Positions 59,173-64,000 of a stretch of 64,000 nt of DNA are shown in pieces. The number at the start of each line of letters is the position of its first letter. Position 1 is the stretch's first letter. A program made the position numbers and the translations under genes. A model generated the notes under the pieces. It was not told the DNA's origin. It made no database searches and saw only the letters and a program-made list of their open reading frames with translations. Origin of the DNA: Parasediminibacterium sp051861445 (GTDB lineage Bacteria > Bacteroidota > Bacteroidia > Chitinophagales > Chitinophagaceae); NCBI GenBank assembly GCA_051861445.1, contig JBHYCS010000008.1:62001-126000 (forward strand), in the 5' to 3' direction.

Positions 59173-59213
59173 GGGTTTAAAAATCAGCTTCAATAGCTCA
59201 TCTTTAAACCCTT
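59171..59213. terminator. Hairpin between convergent genes
   Basis: AAGGGTTTAAA (59171-59181) pairs with TTTAAACCCTT (59203-59213); the 21-base loop can form a small inner AGCT/AGCT stem. T-tracts are weak on either side, so its strength is uncertain, but the place between the permease and hemD stops suits a shared terminator. Confidence 0.6.
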
Positions 59214-59234
59214 AAAACAGTATATTTAAATTCC

Positions 59235-60038
59235 TTATGCTTTTTTATTCGCTTCAGCAAGATATTTATCTAAAGCCGAAACCATACTTGGTGCTTGTGG
59301 TGCAGGTGCTTTAATACCAATTTCTAATCCTGCATCTTCTACTGCTTTTGTTGTATTTCCACCAAATGCACCGATAACAATATTTTTTTGCGTAAATTTT
59401 GGATAACTGTCATACAAACTTCTTACACCACTTGGTGTGAAAAAGCAAATAACATCAAATCCATTTTTTTCCATCACTTCCTTAATGTCGTTGCTTACAC
59501 TTCTGTACATAAATGCTAGTTGAAAATCGCATTTATGACTTTTAAACCATCCAACAATTTCATTGTCCTGCTGATTTTCGCTACAAACGTATAAAAAGCG
59601 TTCGTTTTCTTTGTGCTTATTAATTACATCAAGCATACTTTTATTTGTGCCATCGGCACCATAAAAAACTTTACGTTTTCTATACAAAATAAATTTTTGC
59701 AAATACAAGGCTACTGCTTCTGTAGTACAGAAATATTTCGTTTCTTGATTAATAGTAATTTTCATTTCCTCACAAGTACGAAAGAAATGATCGATGGCAT
59801 TTCTACTGGTTAAAACAACGGCAGTGAATTGAGTAATATCAATTTTTTGCTTGCGAAATTCTTTTGCATGGATGCCCTCAAGCCTAATGAATGGATGAAA
59901 CACCAATTCAACGCTGTATTTACGTTCAAGATCGAAGTAAGGCGATTTTTCGCTTTCTGGTCTTGGCTGAGAAATCAATATTTTTTTGGGTGTTTTGCTG
60001 GCTGCTACTGCTGCACTTTTTACTCCTTTCGTTACCAT
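59235..60038 (-). CDS. hemD: Uroporphyrinogen-III synthase
   Basis: HemD closes hydroxymethylbilane to uroporphyrinogen III in haem synthesis. The 267-residue protein has the two-lobed pattern: KILISQPRPESEKSPYFDLERKYSVELVFHPFIRLEG, ITQFTAVVLTSRNAIDHFF, FLYVCSENQQDNE, and the second-lobe ICFFTPSGVRSLYDSYP with IVIGAFGGNTTKAVEDAGL. Sequence conservation in this family is low, but the pattern fits well. It lies behind a DUF4271 gene (26 bases), a pairing found across Bacteroidota. Confidence 0.88.
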   Translation of the reverse strand: MVTKGVKSAAVAASKTPKKILISQPRPESEKSPYFDLERKYSVELVFHPFIRLEGIHAKEFRKQKIDITQFTAVVLTSRNAIDHFFRTCEEMKITINQETKYFCTTEAVALYLQKFILYRKRKVFYGADGTNKSMLDVINKHKENERFLYVCSENQQDNEIVGWFKSHKCDFQLAFMYRSVSNDIKEVMEKNGFDVICFFTPSGVRSLYDSYPKFTQKNIVIGAFGGNTTKAVEDAGLEIGIKAPAPQAPSMVSALDKYLAEANKKA

Positions 60039-60063
60039 GCTTTTTATCTAATATTTTGCAAAA

Positions 60064-61143
60064 TTAAATGGTTGCACCTATAAAATTAAATACTGCTTTA
60101 TAAATTAATGCAAGCGGTAATATTTCAAAGCTGCAAAGGTATAGAAAAAAGTGTAAGGCATTCACATTCAAATCGCTACGAATATTACCAAGCGTTACTA
60201 AATACCTATACAACAATCCTCCACCAATTAAAAAAAGTGACACAATAAAGGCTATTGTTGCTATATCACCACCTGAAAATGCGATTATTAAAATAAAAGG
60301 AATTAATAAAATGGCAATTATTTTGTTACTTAAAAAAACAATAAATATGTAGGTATTTGCTGCTTCTGATGAGTTAAAAATCCATCCAGAAAAATAAAGA
60401 AATAAAAATTTTAATACATATACAACTATCAATAGCGAAACTGTACATAGCAATAACCACCAAAAATCTAGTTGTACCCATGCTTTATTTGTGGCCACAA
60501 TTGCCAAGTACATACCAAATGATAATACAAAAACAATATTTAATAATAATGAGGCTAAATTGTTTTGAGAAAGTTGATCTCTTGTTTGTTTTTGACGAAA
60601 CGATGTTTGAAAAAAAACGCTAAACATATTGCCAAAATATTTTGGAAATACAACTTTTATAAATGCAACTAAACCTACAATACCCAATAGTGCATAAAAC
60701 AATTCATCTTTAGATTGATGTTTTTTCTCAATATCTACTTTAAATGAAGGTGTAGAAAACACAGGAAAATACATATCTGCAATTATATGGCTGTATGTAG
60801 AAGTATCTTTTTTAGGTAATAAAGCCAATGCTTTTTGCTTTTGAATAGAATCGTTTCGTAAAGAATCTATCAATTGTTTAGCCAACAAAGTAGAATCTGT
60901 TTGGATTAAAGTATCTAATACAGCTACGCTTACAGAATCTACAACTTGTTTTTTAGGCTGTTGAATTGTTGTTAAACTATCTTTCTTAACTACCGTTTTT
61001 TTGATTGGGGTAATGATTTTGTTTTGTAGCGGTTTTACGGGCTGTTGTTTTTCTATGGGTACAATACTATCTGCTTGTGCAATTGCTTTTTTGCAAAAAC
61101 AAATCAACAGCATTGTACATAAAAAAGCAGTAACTATTTTCAT
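60064..61143 (-). CDS. DUF4271 membrane protein, 359 aa
   Basis: From the ATG at 61143: a signal-like N-terminus (to about 22), a periplasmic low-complexity stretch of Gln/Lys/Asp/Thr (about 23-125), and about six membrane helices in the C-terminal half (YALLGIVGLVAFIKVVFPKYF, LLLNIVFVLSFGMYLAIV, and others). DUF4271 has no known function. It is next to hemD, as in many Bacteroidota genomes. Confidence 0.85.
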   Translation of the reverse strand: MKIVTAFLCTMLLICFCKKAIAQADSIVPIEKQQPVKPLQNKIITPIKKTVVKKDSLTTIQQPKKQVVDSVSVAVLDTLIQTDSTLLAKQLIDSLRNDSIQKQKALALLPKKDTSTYSHIIADMYFPVFSTPSFKVDIEKKHQSKDELFYALLGIVGLVAFIKVVFPKYFGNMFSVFFQTSFRQKQTRDQLSQNNLASLLLNIVFVLSFGMYLAIVATNKAWVQLDFWWLLLCTVSLLIVVYVLKFLFLYFSGWIFNSSEAANTYIFIVFLSNKIIAILLIPFILIIAFSGGDIATIAFIVSLFLIGGGLLYRYLVTLGNIRSDLNVNALHFFLYLCSFEILPLALIYKAVFNFIGATI

Positions 61144-61225
61144 TTGTGGCAAAAATAAGTGTTTATAAAAGCAGATTTTACAATAGTGCAATTAATTATG
61201 CCAACAAATGAATACGTTGTTGTTA

Positions 61226-63010
61226 TTAAAAAACGCTAATAAATCCAATATGTATTTTCGATTGCCGAAGGCTAAATGGCAAATCGTTTCTTTTTCCAGC
61301 AGCATAGCTAATATTAAAAATGCCTTGTTTGGTTTCTAAAGCCAATCCAATTCCACCACCAATAAACTGATTTTGTAATCGAGTAATTGCATTATTGGTA
61401 AACCCAACATCGGCAAAGCCAGCAAAAAAAGCATTTTTACCTAATAAATATCGATACTCAGTAGTAACAACTGCATATTGATTTGCCAAAATACTTTCTT
61501 CATCAAAGCCTCTTAACAACTTATTTCCACCAATTTGAAAAAGTTCATTTCTAAAATAACTATCGCTTTGCAACCAACCAACTTGTAATGCTGATTTAAA
61601 AACTGATTGTTTACCTAGCTGAAAATATTGTGCATATTGTAGTTGTAGCTTTAATTGATAAGAATTAAGGTTAACCGTATCGTACAAATTTTTATAATTA
61701 AAATTGGAGTTGCTGATAGATAGAATTGTATTGTTTTTCCCAATTTGTTTATTGCCGATTGAAAATGAAATAGCAGCATCTTTACCACGTAAAGGATTAG
61801 GCGTATAATTTGTATTGTTTAAAACATAAGAAACAGCAATATTGGTTATTTGCATGTCTGAAACATCGGGTAATTTTTTATTACTAATAATGGCAAGTGT
61901 ATCTACAGTAAGCATATTGGTAGTAAATTGTTGCAGAGCTACACTAATTTTTTGCTGACGATTAACAGCATATTGGAAAGCCAATTGTGCTTGTAAATTT
62001 AAAAATGCAGAATCTCTTTTATACAATTCAAAATTAAACTGAACACCAAACTGAGAATTTAAGAAATAAGGCTGCTTAAACATCAATTGTAATCTTGGAG
62101 AGGCTGTTTGCAACTGTTGCCAATTCAATGAAATGGTTTCGCCTTTTGCAAAACTATTGTTGAGTAAAATATTGGCTTCTCCTGTAAACAATAACTTTCC
62201 TCCCAATTGTTGATTGGCTGGCAAAAAGCCCAACAATACATTTATCCGATTGCTTTTTTGTGATTGTAAGTATAAGTTAATGTTATAGCTACTTGCTAGC
62301 ATTTGCAAATCCCAAGGTTTCACTTGTTTTAAATAAGGCAATTCTGCTAGTTGTTGATCGATTTGTTGTAGTTGTACAATGCTAAACAAACTACCTTTTT
62401 TTAGTCCTAAGTATTTGTGCAAAAATCGATTACCAATAATAGTATTGCCAACCTGATGTATAGTATCTAACGGATACGTAATTCCTTTTTCAATAATTGC
62501 TTGTGCCTGAATTTGTTGGTTAATAATGGTAATGCTATCTAAACCAACGGCTGCAAAAGGATAACCATTATTTTCTAGCAGTTGCAATAACTTATCTTGA
62601 AATTGAACAAAATTATCTGTTGAAATTACTTTACCCGAGTAGCTAGCAAATACTTGTTTTAATTGCTTTCTAAAAACCTCATCTGTTATTGAAGCACCAA
62701 TTACTTTCCAAGTATATTTTTTTCCAATAAAAATGTATGCTGTAGCTGCAGTATCAAAATAATGTACACTATCAATAGAAGCAGCAATAAAGCCCAAACG
62801 ATGCAAATAAACAGGTAGTTGTTCTACATATTGTTTACACTGAATAATCGAAACAAAATTGGTTTGTAAGTGTAATGTATCTGTAATAAAAGCTATACTT
62901 GCATCTTGTGCTTGGTATTGAAGTTTTACTTTTGTAGTATTTGTTTGTGCAAACAATACACTACTCAGCAAGCAACAATAAAAACAATAGTATAAGCGTA
63001 CTTTTATCAT
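61226..63010 (-). CDS. BamA/TamA-like outer-membrane protein, 594 aa
   Basis: A signal peptide (to SSVLFAQ, about 22) precedes two or three POTRA-like units (about 45-210; GNTIIGNRFLHKYLGLKKGSLF is the clearest) and a C-terminal Omp85-type barrel with GGNKLLRGFDEESILANQYAVVTTEYRYLL (part of the lid-lock region) and GGGIGLALETKQGIFNISYAAGKR near the end. It is shorter than BamA (usually about 800 residues), so a TamA-like or accessory Omp85 protein is more likely. It is divergent from hemW. Confidence 0.84.
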   Translation of the reverse strand: MIKVRLYYCFYCCLLSSVLFAQTNTTKVKLQYQAQDASIAFITDTLHLQTNFVSIIQCKQYVEQLPVYLHRLGFIAASIDSVHYFDTAATAYIFIGKKYTWKVIGASITDEVFRKQLKQVFASYSGKVISTDNFVQFQDKLLQLLENNGYPFAAVGLDSITIINQQIQAQAIIEKGITYPLDTIHQVGNTIIGNRFLHKYLGLKKGSLFSIVQLQQIDQQLAELPYLKQVKPWDLQMLASSYNINLYLQSQKSNRINVLLGFLPANQQLGGKLLFTGEANILLNNSFAKGETISLNWQQLQTASPRLQLMFKQPYFLNSQFGVQFNFELYKRDSAFLNLQAQLAFQYAVNRQQKISVALQQFTTNMLTVDTLAIISNKKLPDVSDMQITNIAVSYVLNNTNYTPNPLRGKDAAISFSIGNKQIGKNNTILSISNSNFNYKNLYDTVNLNSYQLKLQLQYAQYFQLGKQSVFKSALQVGWLQSDSYFRNELFQIGGNKLLRGFDEESILANQYAVVTTEYRYLLGKNAFFAGFADVGFTNNAITRLQNQFIGGGIGLALETKQGIFNISYAAGKRNDLPFSLRQSKIHIGFISVF

Positions 63011-63043
63011 TTGAATTAATTAACAAGTTTACAAACAATTTCA

Positions 63044-64000
63044 ATGGCAGGCATATACATTCACATTCCTTTTTGTAGAAAAGCATGTCATTACTGCAAT
63101 TTTCATTTTTCTACCACACATAGTTTATTGCCTCAAATGGTTGATGCTATTGTAAAAGAAGTGTCGATAAGAAAAGATTATGTACAACAATCTATCTCTA
63201 CAATTTATTTTGGAGGCGGAACACCAAGCCTTTGTAGTAGTGCCGATTTACATAAAATTCTTCAAGCAATTCGTCAGTTTTTTTTAGTAGAAAAAGATGC
63301 CGAAATAACTATTGAAACAAACCCAGACGATATTACCACAGAAAGATTGTTAGATTGGAAAAAATTGGGAATTAATAGATTAAGCATTGGCATACAATCT
63401 TTTTCAAATGAAGATTTAATATGGATGAATAGGGCTCACAATGCTGAACAAGCTTTGGCTTGCATTGATATGGCACAATCAATAGGATTAACCAATATCT
63501 CTATCGATTTAATTTATGGAACACCTACTTTAACCAACCAACAATGGCAAAAGAATGTAGCAATTGCTATCGAAAAAAATATTCCACATATATCTTGCTA
63601 TGCATTAACAGTAGAGCCTAAAACGGCTTTACAAAAAATGATAGACAAACAAAAAGTGCCATCTATAGATACTGAAAAACAAGCCGAACATTTTGAATTG
63701 TTAATGCAATGGCTTGGCAATGCAGGTTACAATCATTACGAAATATCAAATTTTGCAAAACCTAATTTTCAGAGCAAACACAATAGTAGCTATTGGCAAG
63801 GCGAACCGTATATAGGATTTGGTCCATCTGCACATTCGTTTAATGTACATAGTCGTCAATGGAATGTAGCAAACAATGCTTTATATATTCAAAGTATGGA
63901 GCAAAATAATATTCCTTTCGAAATAGAAATATTATCTGCAGAAGATCAATTGAATGAATACATCATGACGAGTTTACGAACAAATACAGGGCTAAACCTA
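63044..64000 (+). CDS. hemW: HemW-like radical SAM protein (truncated by window edge)
   Basis: The open frame from ATG 63044 runs through the last base, giving 319 codons without a stop; the rest lies beyond the window. The start AGIYIHIPFCRKACHYCNFHF has the radical SAM cluster motif Cys11-x3-Cys15-x2-Cys18, then IYFGGGTPS, ETNPDD, GINRLSIGIQSF and SIDLIYGTP, all of the HemN/HemW family. HemW is a haem chaperone rather than the coproporphyrinogen oxidase; the CxxxCxxC start of HemW lacks the extra Cys of HemN. It is near the haem gene hemD. Confidence 0.9.
   Translation, partial: MAGIYIHIPFCRKACHYCNFHFSTTHSLLPQMVDAIVKEVSIRKDYVQQSISTIYFGGGTPSLCSSADLHKILQAIRQFFLVEKDAEITIETNPDDITTERLLDWKKLGINRLSIGIQSFSNEDLIWMNRAHNAEQALACIDMAQSIGLTNISIDLIYGTPTLTNQQWQKNVAIAIEKNIPHISCYALTVEPKTALQKMIDKQKVPSIDTEKQAEHFELLMQWLGNAGYNHYEISNFAKPNFQSKHNSSYWQGEPYIGFGPSAHSFNVHSRQWNVANNALYIQSMEQNNIPFEIEILSAEDQLNEYIMTSLRTNTGLNL

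Overview
The window is a low-GC piece of a Bacteroidota chromosome, most likely from the family Chitinophagaceae. The evidence is the gldK-gldL-gldM-gldN block (type IX secretion and gliding), secreted proteins with type A C-terminal sorting signals, a SusC/SusD pair, a PID-CTERM protein, DUF4271 beside hemD, and promoters of the TAnnTTTG type. I see no tRNA, rRNA, CRISPR array, insertion sequence or prophage. The placement below family level is inference.

Layout. 0-4 kb (+): the tail of an unknown gene, a lipoprotein, a di-haem cytochrome c peroxidase and a T9SS-exported repeat protein. 4-9.2 kb: AIM24-like protein, lauroyl-type acyltransferase, L-aspartate oxidase (nadB), a 2-oxoglutarate/Fe(II)-type oxygenase and an acyl-CoA thioesterase. 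9.4-14.9 kb (+): TlpA-like thioredoxin protein, a two-domain parvulin chaperone, a RicT/PSP1 protein, and directly behind it a 53-codon relic of the C-terminus of translation initiation factor IF-2. 15.2-20.5 kb (-): a SusC/SusD/DUF4397 uptake operon. 21-26.6 kb (+): radA, a ComF-type phosphoribosyltransferase, a beta-helix lipoprotein, a glutathione-peroxidase-like protein and holB. 26.6-31.6 kb (-): gldK-L-M-N. 32.0-52.7 kb (-): a 20-kb one-directional block of envelope and stress genes. 52.7-64 kb: acyl-CoA dehydrogenase with a MarR regulator, a PhyH oxygenase, an alpha/beta hydrolase, a family 2 glycosyltransferase, an ABC permease, hemD, DUF4271, a BamA/TamA-like barrel and the start of hemW.

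The main observation is in the 32-52.7 kb block. Seven intergenic regions carry the same composite element, with fixed spacing, just upstream of the first gene of a transcription unit. On the transcribed strand it reads ATRYAAWW, 9 bases, AATTRTRTAA, 20-21 bases, CAACTTTRYA. The last part resembles the Bacteroidota -7 box. The first two parts form an inverted repeat, which suggests a dimeric activator bound where a -33 box would lie. The seven heads are two CsbD-like genes, Dps, a cupin, an OmpA/TSP3 protein, DUF1003 and an unknown 72-residue protein. With the genes behind them (YtxH, a holin-like protein, a 52-residue Lmo0937-like membrane protein, YceI, a membrane-anchored degenerate receiver domain, an Mla lipid transporter, a P-type ATPase, and a GT4/GH130 glycan pair with an AraC regulator) they look like one envelope-stress regulon. 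The regulator is not identified.

All functions come from reading motifs and context; no database search was run. Start sites were moved to an ATG where the longest reading frame began at TTG or GTG or added an implausible N-terminus.
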